Source: Didymella arachidicola (Eukaryota > Ascomycota > Dothideomycetes > Pleosporales > Didymellaceae). Taken from it: a stretch of DNA of 64,000 bases. The notes beneath the pieces were generated by a model. The model made no database searches and had not been told where the DNA came from. It saw only the letters and a list, made by a program, of their open reading frames with translations. A program made the position numbers and the translations under genes. Positions 30,683 through 39,551 of the stretch are shown piece by piece. Positions within the stretch are counted from its first letter, which is position 1. Every line of letters begins with the position of its first letter. The DNA is taken from positions 1,302,001-1,366,000 of the forward strand of contig CM049988.1 in NCBI GenBank assembly GCA_016630955.3, in the 5' to 3' direction.

Positions 30683-31666
30683 ATGTCTCTTTCCAACACC
30701 CTCATCTTGAGCGCCGGTCTGCTCTCCCAGCTCGCCAGTGCCTACACTCAGGTCAACGTCCCCTCAGCTTTCATGTACAAGAACGTCGACCCCATCGTGT
30801 TCCCCGGCTCGTATGACAAGTCCCACTTGCACTCGTTCTTTGGCTCGGATGGCGTGACTGCCAACACAAAGACCTCTGCGGAGCTCCAGGCTGGCTGTAC
30901 CAATGCCGAGAACCCCAACGACCTGTCTACCTACTGGATCCCCACCCCTCTCTACACCGCTGACGGCAAGACCTACGAGCCTATCCCCATCTCGCGCTTC
31001 AGTGCATACTACAACCTCGGCGAGACACCCGCTGAAGTCGCCATCCCGCAGAACCTGAAAATGGTCGCCGGCGACGCAACAGCCACAACCTCCGCAGGCA
31101 TGCCAGCCGACGCCAAAATCTCCTGGTTCTGCGAAGGCGACGACGCCACGTCGCTGGACAGCAACGGCTTCCCCAGCAAAACCTGCTCTACCCACCTCCA
31201 ATCCCTCCTCTTCTTCCCGCAGTGCGTCAACGAAGACACCCTCGAAACAGGCTACAAGTCGCGCTCCCACGGCACCTCGAACTGGTGCCCCAAGGGCATG
31301 AAATCCATGCCGCAGCTCCGCTTCTCTGTGCGCTACGACCTGCGCAAGGCGCTGCCCAAGGGCTGGTCCGGCACATTCCCCGGCAAGCTCGCGTGCGGCC
31401 CGGCGTGGTGCTCGCACGGCGACTTCATCAACGGGTGGACCGAGGAGGCTGCTACCAACATGATTGCCACGACGAGCGAGAAGCAGCACTATGCGTCTAT
31501 GAACGGCAAGCTTGGCAAGGACGGCGCGAAGCCGACGTGCAAGTCTGCGGATGCCGAGCCCCAGAAGGGAACTAGTGATTATGCGAAGAGCGTTAGCCTG
31601 ATGAGCAAGCGCGAGGTTCCTGCGCTTGGATGGGAGAGCAGGACGAGGTTTGCGAAGTATTTGTAG
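30683..31666 (+). CDS. secreted DUF1996-domain protein
   Basis: Single exon, 327 residues. A signal peptide (MSLSNTLILSAGLLSQLASA) is directly followed by a DUF1996 domain. The hallmark features are DPIVFPGSYDKSHLHSFFGS near the N-terminus, GCTNAENPNDLSTYWIPTPL, then SLLFFPQCVNEDTLET and paired cysteines through CGPAWCSHGDFINGW. The domain is common in secreted fungal proteins, sometimes joined to WSC modules, and its biochemical role is unknown. I prefer the ATG at 30683 over an in-frame ATG 33 codons upstream because it begins the signal peptide. G+C-rich third positions suggest good expression. Confidence 0.92.
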   Translation: MSLSNTLILSAGLLSQLASAYTQVNVPSAFMYKNVDPIVFPGSYDKSHLHSFFGSDGVTANTKTSAELQAGCTNAENPNDLSTYWIPTPLYTADGKTYEPIPISRFSAYYNLGETPAEVAIPQNLKMVAGDATATTSAGMPADAKISWFCEGDDATSLDSNGFPSKTCSTHLQSLLFFPQCVNEDTLETGYKSRSHGTSNWCPKGMKSMPQLRFSVRYDLRKALPKGWSGTFPGKLACGPAWCSHGDFINGWTEEAATNMIATTSEKQHYASMNGKLGKDGAKPTCKSADAEPQKGTSDYAKSVSLMSKREVPALGWESRTRFAKYL

Positions 31667-32482
31667 CGGTGAGACAGTGGGACGGCGGGGTGAGGTGTTC
31701 TTGTATACATTTTTCTGCGCTGTAGACGGGCATGTCAAAAATTTCGAGAAACAGCAATTGAATGGTTGGCCTTGACGGCTCACACCACGATCTTCATGCT
31801 CAGCTAAACCTAGAATGACTAATCCAAATAACGACGCACAACCCACACAACGAAGCTCAGCAATTTCAGCCTCTCGAACCCTCCGTTGCATCCAGCATTG
31901 CTCTAGCATGGTTCTTCTAGAAATGCCAGTGCACCGCTTTACACCAACACCTCCAATTTCTATAATACACCCTCGTCAACCCCTATCCACACCCCACACC
32001 CCAACCCCCAACGCACTAGACCTCATCTCATCTACTATCAACAATATCTCCACACCTACACAACCCAACCTAATTCCACAAATTCAACCTCCACTCCCCT
32101 CACACCTTAAACCTGCCCTCACACCGCCCCTTCCCTAATCTCCTAAACTCTTCTACTCCCACCACTCTCCCTCTCTCCCTGTCTCTCGCAGTACGGGAGA
32201 CGTAGTGTTGTATCATCTGTGGTTTCCGCCGTCTGGACTAATAATTATTTAAATTACAGTACGCGAGGCCGAGATTAGGCTGAGAGATTTTCAGGTTTAT
32301 GTGGATGATTAGTATTTAGAAGTCGATATATTTCCCCGTTAGCCTTCTTGCAATCTTGAAATCAAAAAAAAAAAAATCACTGTTTGATTTCATTCGTCTT
32401 TGTAACGAAAAATCTGAACAAACACAAATCTTCATACTCGTCCTGATACACCCCCACAACCAACCAGTCTTCTACTTCCTCT
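31667..32482. other. convergent intergenic, low-complexity
   Basis: 3' flanks of the DUF1996 gene and the monooxygenase. 31930-32160 is strongly C/A-biased, with CACC, CCAAC and CTCCC runs. An A13 tract lies near 32365. No gene seen. Confidence 0.5.
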
Positions 32483-33565
32483 TCACACACCACCCCTCTC
32501 ATACCGCATCCCCTCATCCAAATTACAATGCTCGACCCTCCAATCATCCTTAAAATACCACTCCCTCGCCCTCCACGGCCCCGTCCTCCCCACCTTGGGC
32601 ATCTTATCCAGGCTCTTCTTAACATACGTGCTACTCAGCGGACTCACACTTTGTGGATCCCTCTTCTCGTCCTCGCTAATCGACGGAATCGCACTCGTGT
32701 AGCCATTAGCATTCATATGCTTAATCACGCGGGTAAACAGGCGCGACGCGCTGTCGGACCCCAGCGTCCAGCTCGCGTTCCAGTAGCCGATGATCTGGCC
32801 GAGGTTGGGCACGTTGGAGAGCATGGCGAAGCGCCAGAGGAATTCGTTTGGGACGTTTACCTTTTTGCCGTCGACGGCGAGGTCGATGCCGCCGAGGAAG
32901 CGCAGGTTGAGGCCGGTTGCGGTGATGATTATGTCTGCGGGGAGCTTGGTGCCGGAGGAGAGGAGGATGCCGTCGCTGACGACCTCTTTGATGGTGTCGG
33001 TGACGATGGTAGCGCGGGAGGAGTGCAGGCATTTGAAGAAGTCGCCGTCGGGGCAGAGGCAGAGGCGCTGCTCCCAGGGGTTGTAGCCGGGTTTGAAGTG
33101 CGGGTCCATGGGGAAGTCGGCGGGGAGCTGCTTCTTGGCGGCGCCGCGGATCAGGTTGGCGGCGGTGGTGGGGAAGTAGATGCAGAAGTAGTACAGTAGG
33201 ATGGGGACGAGGGTGAACTGGAAGCGCTTCCACTTGAGGACCATCCACTCGGGCAGCTGGCGCTGCCACCACGGCGGGGTGGAGTTGTTGCCGGGCTGCG
33301 AGAGGCCGAGGATGTAGCTGGGGCTGCGCTGCAGCTGCGTGACATGGCCGACGCCGCCGTCGACGAGGGCGGGCAGGAGGGTGATGGCAGTGGCACCGCT
33401 GCCGATGATGACGACCTTCTTGCCCTTGTAATCGAGGTCCTCGGGCCAGAACTGCGGATGCACCTTTTGGCCCTGGAAGTTGTCGGCCAGGCCGGGGATG
33501 TGGGCGAACATGGGCGTCTCGTAGCTGTAGTAGCCCGTGCCCAGGATCATCCACCTGGCCCAGTA

Positions 33566-33609
33566 CCGAGTCCGTGCGCGTGACGCCCACCATCGCGTAA
33601 CGCCCCGCT
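33566..33609. repeat. left 44-bp terminal inverted repeat
   Basis: Perfect inverse match to 35622-35665; begins CCGAGTCCG next to the TA target. Confidence 0.95.
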
Positions 33610-33653
33610 AAGCAAATCGCACCCCATCTTCAACACCCCATAGCTCAGTCAAT

Positions 33654-35513
33654 ATGGACTCAATTCAAGAAGCGGCTACAGAATTCGATTTGCGCAATCA
33701 TAAAGAACAACTTTCATACACAAAGTTTGCTAAAGCAAAGGGAGTTGATCGGTCTACGTTAGCGCGGAGGCACAAAGGGGTTTCAACTTCTAGGGAGGTC
33801 AAAGCAGTTAACCAACGGAAACTCAACAACACTGAAGAACAAGAGCTTATTAAGCTTATTAATAAGCTTACTGAGGACGGATTCCCTCCTAACAGGCTTC
33901 AAATCCGAAATTACGCGTCTAAAGTAGCTGGTAGCAGCGTCTCTGATAGCTGGGTTACTCGCTTCCTCCACCGTCACACAGCTGAACTGGTCACCAAATG
34001 GGCAACAGGGAAGGATCGCAATCGCCACCAAGCTGACTCAGGGGCTTCTTTTGAGGCCTACTTCACACTTCTACACAGCAAGATAGCTGAGTACAGCATT
34101 GAGCCTCAGCACATGTACAATATGGATGAGAAGGGCTTCATGATCGGGGTACTTGAACGTGCAAAACGAGTGTTCTCCCGGCCACTGTGGGACAGCAAGC
34201 AAGTCAGAGGTACTCTCCAAGACGGCTCACGGGAGTGGATCACGCTTATTGCTTGCATAAGTGCCTCAGGGGAAGCCCTGCCAGCAAGCCTCATATACCC
34301 AGCAGCCAATCAAGCTATATACTCAGGCTGGGTGGAGGATATCAAGCCAGGGGAACACTCAGTCTTTGTCAGCTCATCTAGTACAGGCTGGAGCAACAAC
34401 GAGATAGCTCTTGCCTGGCTTGAACAGGTGTTCGATCGCGCTACTAAGGCCACAGCACGGAGAAAGTATCGTCTTTTGATACTTGACGGCCACGGGAGCC
34501 ACGTTACCCCTGACTTTATTGAGTACGCCAACCAACGCAAGATACTCGTGATGATCCTTCCCCCTCACTCAACACACAGGCTCCAGCCACTGGACGTTTG
34601 CCTGTTCTCACCTCTGGCACGAGCATACTCAAATGAGCTTACGCAGTTCCTCCAAAGCAGTCAGGGGACCTCTCCAGTCACTAAATCAAACTTCTTACAC
34701 CTGTTCTGGGCGGCGTGGCAGAGCTCATTTCAGGAGTCAACAATCGTCAACTCCTTTGCAGCCACAGGGATATGGCCCCCTGACGCCTCTGCTGTACTCA
34801 AACAAGTCAACAACACTTATACAGACAAAGAAGAACAATCAGGAGCTCTTAGACCAACAGACTGGAGGCGTATAAGGCAGGTACTTAAGGATCATGTGAA
34901 GGAACCTGACAGTGAGGCAGTGCGGGAGCTGACAGGGGCAATTCACTCTCTTACTGCCCAGGTTGAGCTGCTTACTGAGCAGAACAAAGGCCTGCAGGAG
35001 TCTCTTGCACACAGGAAGAAGCACAATAAGAAGAGTAAGCCCCTGAGTCTCCAACAGCGGAAGGAGTACCAAAGTCAACCTGTATTTTGGTCTCCTCGGA
35101 AGGTCAGAGAGGCACACTATCGTCGGAAGATCAATGAGCAAGAACAGGAGGAGCAGCATCTTCAAAAGCTACGTCAGAAGCAAGAGCAAGTAGCAATTAA
35201 GCTTCAGAGAGCAAGAGAGGCTCAGGAGAAGCGTACAGAGCGTGAGAGAGCTAAGGAGGTGAGGGTGCAGGAGAAGGCTAAGAAGGCAGCTGAAGCGCAG
35301 CGTCAAAGGGACGCTCGTCAAGCTACTACTGCTATCCAATTATCCCAAAAGGGTAAGCGTAAAGCCTTAAAAGCTACCTCAGGTAGCAATAAGCGTCAGA
35401 AACAAGCTGGTGATGCTGGTGGTGCGAAAGAAGCCCCTGAGGCACCCTCAGCTCCTCCACCAGTCACTACTCGCCGCGGACGCAACGTTAGGCTTCCAAG
35501 TAAATACAAGTAG
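33654..35513 (+). CDS. pogo/Fot1 transposase
   Basis: Single open frame, 619 residues. The N-terminal psq-type helix-turn-helix (SYTKFAKAKGVDRSTLARRH) and CENP-B-like HTH (FPPNRLQIRNYASKVAG...WVTRFLHRH) bind the TIRs. The DDE_1 catalytic core has its three acidic residues at D158 (YNMDEKGF), D278 (LILDGHGSH) and D314 (LQPLDVCLF), so the spacing between the last two is DD35D. The C-terminal 200 residues are a Lys/Arg/Gln-rich coiled coil (EEQHLQKLRQKQEQ...KKAAEAQRQRDARQ) with nuclear-localisation character. All catalytic residues are present and there is no stop or frameshift, so the protein is probably functional. Confidence 0.95.
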   Translation: MDSIQEAATEFDLRNHKEQLSYTKFAKAKGVDRSTLARRHKGVSTSREVKAVNQRKLNNTEEQELIKLINKLTEDGFPPNRLQIRNYASKVAGSSVSDSWVTRFLHRHTAELVTKWATGKDRNRHQADSGASFEAYFTLLHSKIAEYSIEPQHMYNMDEKGFMIGVLERAKRVFSRPLWDSKQVRGTLQDGSREWITLIACISASGEALPASLIYPAANQAIYSGWVEDIKPGEHSVFVSSSSTGWSNNEIALAWLEQVFDRATKATARRKYRLLILDGHGSHVTPDFIEYANQRKILVMILPPHSTHRLQPLDVCLFSPLARAYSNELTQFLQSSQGTSPVTKSNFLHLFWAAWQSSFQESTIVNSFAATGIWPPDASAVLKQVNNTYTDKEEQSGALRPTDWRRIRQVLKDHVKEPDSEAVRELTGAIHSLTAQVELLTEQNKGLQESLAHRKKHNKKSKPLSLQQRKEYQSQPVFWSPRKVREAHYRRKINEQEQEEQHLQKLRQKQEQVAIKLQRAREAQEKRTERERAKEVRVQEKAKKAAEAQRQRDARQATTAIQLSQKGKRKALKATSGSNKRQKQAGDAGGAKEAPEAPSAPPPVTTRRGRNVRLPSKYK

Positions 35514-35621
35514 CACAAGTAGTTCACATAGGTCTATTTACTACTCTACTACAATATTATACAATATTTGCTGTTGTTGGTGGCTCAGTAACCTTATTTT
35601 TCAACAAGTCGATAGGATCTC

Positions 35622-35665
35622 AGCGGGGCGTTACGCGATGGTGGGCGTCACGCGCACGGACTCGG
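35622..35665. repeat. right 44-bp terminal inverted repeat
   Basis: Perfect inverse match to 33566-33609; ends CGGACTCGG followed by the TA target copy. Confidence 0.95.
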
Positions 35666-36114
35666 TACACGACGCGCTTCGTGTCCTCACCGCGGCCGAC
35701 GTCGACCTGCACCTGCCATCGCTGCCGCGCGGAGCTCCAGTCGGCGCTCGCGACCTTGGAGTTGTAGCGGATGCGCTTCTCGATGTCGAACTTGTGCACC
35801 GTGTCCTTGAGGTAGGCGAGGATGCTGTCGCCCGTCGCGATGGGGTTGCGCGCCTTCCACGGGTTGAAGACGAAGCCCAGCGTGTGCAGGTCCGAGTCGG
35901 AGCGCACGCCGGGGTACTGGAACTGCGACCACGTCCCGCCGAGCTCGTGCCGGCCTTCGAGGACGGCGTACGACGCGGACGGGAGCTCAGTTTGGACGCG
36001 GTAGGAGGCATTGACGCCGCTGAGGCCCGCGCCGATGATGAGCACGTCGAGGTTCGTCTCGTCGTCGGCGTACCCCGCCGTGTGCTTGGTAGTCGATGTG
36101 GCGTGGCCGTTCAT

Positions 36115-36738
36115 GATGGCGTTGTGGGTGGGCGTTGTAGTGCGGCCGCTGGCGCCAATGCTGACTGCAGGTGGCGCAGGCACAGAATGTGGGGAACAGG
36201 GTCAGTCGATCTGTGGCGATGCTCAATTCAGTATGTTGTAGGAGGTTGCCTCGAAAAATCACAGACACGCAATACAATGGTCAGCGACTGAATCAAGGGC
36301 ACACGGCTACATATATCCCCAGCTCCACTGTGTGCGGCCCCCGACGCCATGCTGTTGCACCTCCGCCGGGAGCACTCTCCTCCGCAGCCAAGGACTCCGA
36401 GACCGCCTGCAATTGGGCCATTGACTTCACGTCGCTGCTCGACAAGTTCGCTGCCTTTCGTCATCGCTCTGTTTCTTTGCTGTACCGTGCCGAGGCAGCC
36501 GCCCAAAGAGGCAAGGTGGCGCTACGTTGGCCGCATTCGGCCTGGTGTCACCACCAACGTCGACGGCATGCGCCTGAGGGTCTGACGAATTTGGGGTATA
36601 AGAGCGATGTTTTTTTCGACTACGTACATATGAAGGATACGCGCCGAGGCTCTCGCATCGTGTCAGACCCGTGGGCCCGAGCTGCAGTCAGGTGATACTG
36701 AGCTGCCGATACTACACCATGTACTTTCCACCACCAGA
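36115..36738. other. intergenic: monooxygenase promoter and 3' flank of membrane-protein gene
   Basis: No gene seen. The plus ORF at 36171-36695 has no family features. Confidence 0.5.
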
Positions 36739-39083
36739 CTATTCGTCTCGGGACGTCATTGCAATAAGGGTAGTGACGATTGAAGCGCCAGTCCAGACGA
36801 TCGTCAAAAGCTCGAGCCTTGGAGGACAGTACCTAACTCATGTCAGCATGCTTCTGTCTACCATAGTTACAAGTATTCGCGTCGGGACCTACTCTTCTGA
36901 AGCGAGTTGAATGTACCCAACCCAAAACAGCCACTGGGCTATCCAGAGGCCGAACATTGTCCCTACGGCAAGGACAACAAGTCTCGCCGTCCTCGTTGCC
37001 GCGCGACGGTCGCTGCTTCCTGCGGCAGGGAGTGTGCCGTAATCCCGTGCTTCGTCGTGCAGCAAAGGCTCGCCCTCCGCGTTACCCAGCTTGCTCGTGA
37101 AGAAATAACGCGCTAGCCTTTCCTCAAAGCAAATCCAATGTCCACGGGGCCGGTTGCGCGAATCGAAGGACGCGGCTGCTGTTCGACACCTCGGGTGTAA
37201 TTCCGATTCTGAGGTCGCTGCGCATGTAAGCTGCAACAGGATGACCATGCTGATAATTACGACTATAAGCCACATGGCTGCTCCAGCGTACATATATTTT
37301 GCAGCTGGTACAGCGTCAAGTCTCGCCATGCCCGCGGCGTAGAAGCCGTGCTCTTGCCCGTAGCTGACGGTTTGAAGCATGACGACTGCTGACAGGGCTT
37401 GCAACAACGTCTCAGCAACCACATAAGATGCGATACCATGGATTAATGTGCCTGGGGAACGACAAAGTATAAGCAGAATAACTGCCAGCCACGTGAGTCG
37501 GGGTGTTGTGGACCAGAGAAGTACAAGTTCGACGATTGGGACTGTTTCGTATCCAGCGGTTGTTTGGATTATGATGGCGTTTAGCAAGTTTGTGCAGAGG
37601 TGGAGTGTGGCTATTGTGATACCGGAGGTGAACCAGTCTTGCACGGGGGCAAAGCGACGATTGGGCGCTACAGCCGCCGCGGATGTAGAAGCATACAAAG
37701 CGGCGAGAAGAGTACCCAAGTTAGCCAGAAAGATGGATCCAAGCTTCGAATCCGTCGATGCGCACTGCGTGGAGTTTTTCGAGTGGTGACCCCCCACAGA
37801 ACGTTTCGAGGCTCTAACACTCCATCGCCATGGCATCATCTCACTCGGCGTCGGAGCCGCCAACTCGCGCCAGTGCTTCGGCAAACCCTTCCATCCTTCC
37901 ACGCCGCCACAAACACCATGGAGCCAGTTTACATACCGGATGCGAGCCTCGAAGACCCGGCATAGCCCTTTGCAATCCGAGTACGCGACTCCGCGGCAAA
38001 ATTGGACTCGATCTATCGCGCGCTCAACTCTGCAGTACCCATCGGAATCAACGCTGCAAGCGTCCGTTGTACAGCGGCCTGCGAGCTGAGTTATCCTTTG
38101 CGGTAGGGTCCCGACACCGTTGGGCCAGCGCCATTCTCTCGTAGGGATGAATGCGAATGTGGTGGTTTTGAGTTCGGTTTTCCAGGTAACTGGTAGGAAG
38201 TCTGGACCACAGGTTGCATTCAGCCAGAGGAGTTGCTTGGTAGTATCGAGTCCCTGGCAATGATTGGATTCTGTGTGAAGATCCAAACGGATTGTGTTGC
38301 AAAAACAGGACCTGTCAAAATAATCACCATCCGCTATCCTGCGCTGAGTGAGGTCATAGCCCGCGGTTTCAAAATCCAACGCGACCATTGAATAAAGCTG
38401 TTCCCTGTATTCCCACGGCCGGGCCGCATTTCCAGTGTGTTTAGCCTGCGATGTGAAGCTACACGAAGCTACGATATGTTGAAATAATTCCATGGAAGCC
38501 TCATCTCGCGATTCCCGAAGACACGTAGGCGCCTTGTCAATCACGCTGACCGCTGCGTAGCCTCTGGGCAGGGAGTCTGGAGTCAGGCTTGAAAGCCCGT
38601 TTGCATCGCCGACGCTGACCAGCCACGTTCGACGCGTGGCAGCGCGGATCCATTGGAATAATTGCGCCTTCGCGAGCACAGAGCGACTGCAGAATGGGAA
38701 ATAAGGAGCGATAGTCTCGGGTGAGAATGCGGTGCTGAGACACGTGAGCTGTGTGAGCCACTGGTGGTGAGTGCAAATGACGCCAAAGTGTCTGGTGCAC
38801 TGTTTGCTGGTGCATCTAGTCATGGCACCGAGCCAGGCGGATTGGTCCTGCTGAGCGATACATTGTGGCATGGCTGCCAGATCTTCCGGACTGACCCAGC
38901 CATTGCGGTTGTCGAGGGGTGTTATTGTGGGGTCCTCATTATGGCCAGCCTCAGGAGGAAGGAGCGCTTTAGTAGTGTTAGCTGGTCCAAAGGAGTCGAT
39001 GCAACGTTGGAAGTAGCTGCGTTTAGCTTACCCTGTGCAACGCTGAAAGCTGCCAGTAGGAGCCATTTGTTGAACACGACCAT
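36739..39083 (-). CDS. polytopic membrane protein with Cys-rich ectodomain, unknown function
   Basis: Three exons: 39083-39032, 38966-36893 and 36832-36739, with introns of 65 and 60 bp. The last intron has a textbook GCTGACA branch site 12 nt before the acceptor. 739 residues. A signal peptide (VVFNKWLLLAAFSVAQ) leads into an extracellular region of about 380 residues with many cysteines (TRCTSKQCTRHFGVICTHHQ, RSCFCNTIRL, GRCTTDACSVDSDGYC). Six or seven transmembrane helices follow in the C-terminal half (for example FTSGITIATLHLCTNLLNAI; AAMWLIVVIISMVILL; LLTIVWTGASIVTTLIAM, the last encoded by exon 3). The layout resembles orphan fungal membrane proteins of this size; receptor or transport roles are not shown by the sequence. 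The full-length LINE sits about 130 bp upstream of the ATG. Confidence 0.8.
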
Positions 39084-39216
39084 GATAGCTAAGCCCCCAC
39101 AGAGGGCAATCTTGAGGGTGTAGAGATGTTGCTGCTGCTTTGAGTGTCGTCGAGCTGACCCGGAATGAGACAGCCTCTAGGTGCGGGGTCGCGGCGCCTA
39201 AGCTCGACCATATACT

Positions 39217-39230
39217 TTCTAGCCACATAT
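39217..39230. repeat. target-site duplication, LINE 3' side (14 bp)
   Basis: TTCTAGCCACATAT, repeated exactly at 45240-45253. Confidence 0.85.
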
Positions 39231-39254
39231 TTAGTTTAGTTTAGTTTAGTTTAG
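39231..39254. repeat. (CTAAA)n tail of the LINE
   Basis: Five TTTAG units on the plus strand, directly beside the target duplication. This is the expected 3' terminus of a LINE that ends in a short tandem repeat rather than poly(A). Confidence 0.85.
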
Positions 39255-39298
39255 TCATCCTACTCGGTTTCAGCCGCGTACTGCGCAGCTATGTCCGG

Positions 39299-39451
39299 AG
39301 TGACAGGCTGTGGCAGACAGCGGACGCGGTGCGGACGTTGATCCGCGCCGCCCCACTTCATCCTTCGCGAAGAAGAACCAGCTGCCCCCGTAACCTGCCG
39401 TCTTCCATCAACCACTATCTAAATATGCTTGCCGGCCCATCTAGATACTGG
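39299..39451. repeat. LINE 3'-UTR segment shared with 48704-48851
   Basis: 39316-39359 is identical over 44 bp to 48719-48762, and similarity continues, with mismatches and small gaps, to about 39451. This lies inside the LINE 3' UTR. Confidence 0.8.
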
Positions 39452-39551
39452 TTCTTCTAACTGTATGCTGTGATTCTAGGCTCATAGAGGCGCTCTGCCT
39501 CGTCTGTCGCGTCCGCTGTACCTACAGTCTCCCCCCAACGCTCGGCGTCGT

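Larger units (their letters stand above)
33566..35665 (+). mobile_element. Fot1/pogo-type DNA transposon, complete, 2,100 bp
   Basis: The terminal inverted repeats 33566-33609 and 35622-35665 are identical over 44 bp. The element is flanked by TA at 33564-33565 and at 35666-35667, the target used by the Tc1/mariner-pogo superfamily. One intact transposase gene fills the interior. Identical TIRs, an open transposase and an undamaged host gene on both sides suggest a recent jump and a possibly active element. Confidence 0.95.
32483..36114 (-). pseudogene. Baeyer-Villiger-type flavin monooxygenase split by a transposon
   Basis: The host frame runs 36114-35666 and resumes at 33563-32483. Without the 2,100-bp element and one TA copy it is a single 1,530-bp frame of 509 codons. 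Features in order: FAD Rossmann motif IIGAGLSG, GGTWSQFQYPGVRSDSD, the BVMO fingerprint F-X-G-X3-H-X3-W-P (FQGQKVHPQFWP), NADPH Rossmann motif GSGATA, and ITATGLNL. The enzyme would insert oxygen next to a ketone or oxidise N/S using NADPH and FAD, often in secondary metabolism or ketone breakdown. The ATG at 36114 precedes the FAD motif by about 25 residues. As it stands the gene yields only the N-terminal 150 residues plus element-encoded sequence, so it should be inactive. No other lesion is visible. Confidence 0.9.

Noticed and set aside
30764..31909. 381-codon minus-strand ORF
   Set aside because: It is the antisense shadow of the DUF1996 gene; Arg/Ala/Val-rich with no family, caused by G+C-rich third positions.
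32721..33593. 290-codon minus-strand Arg/Pro-rich ORF spanning the transposon edge
   Set aside because: Out-of-frame reading of the monooxygenase 3' half.
35410..36291. 293-codon plus-strand ORF running from the transposon into the host gene
   Set aside because: Starts in an alternative frame of the transposase, crosses the right TIR and is antisense to the monooxygenase; no coding features.
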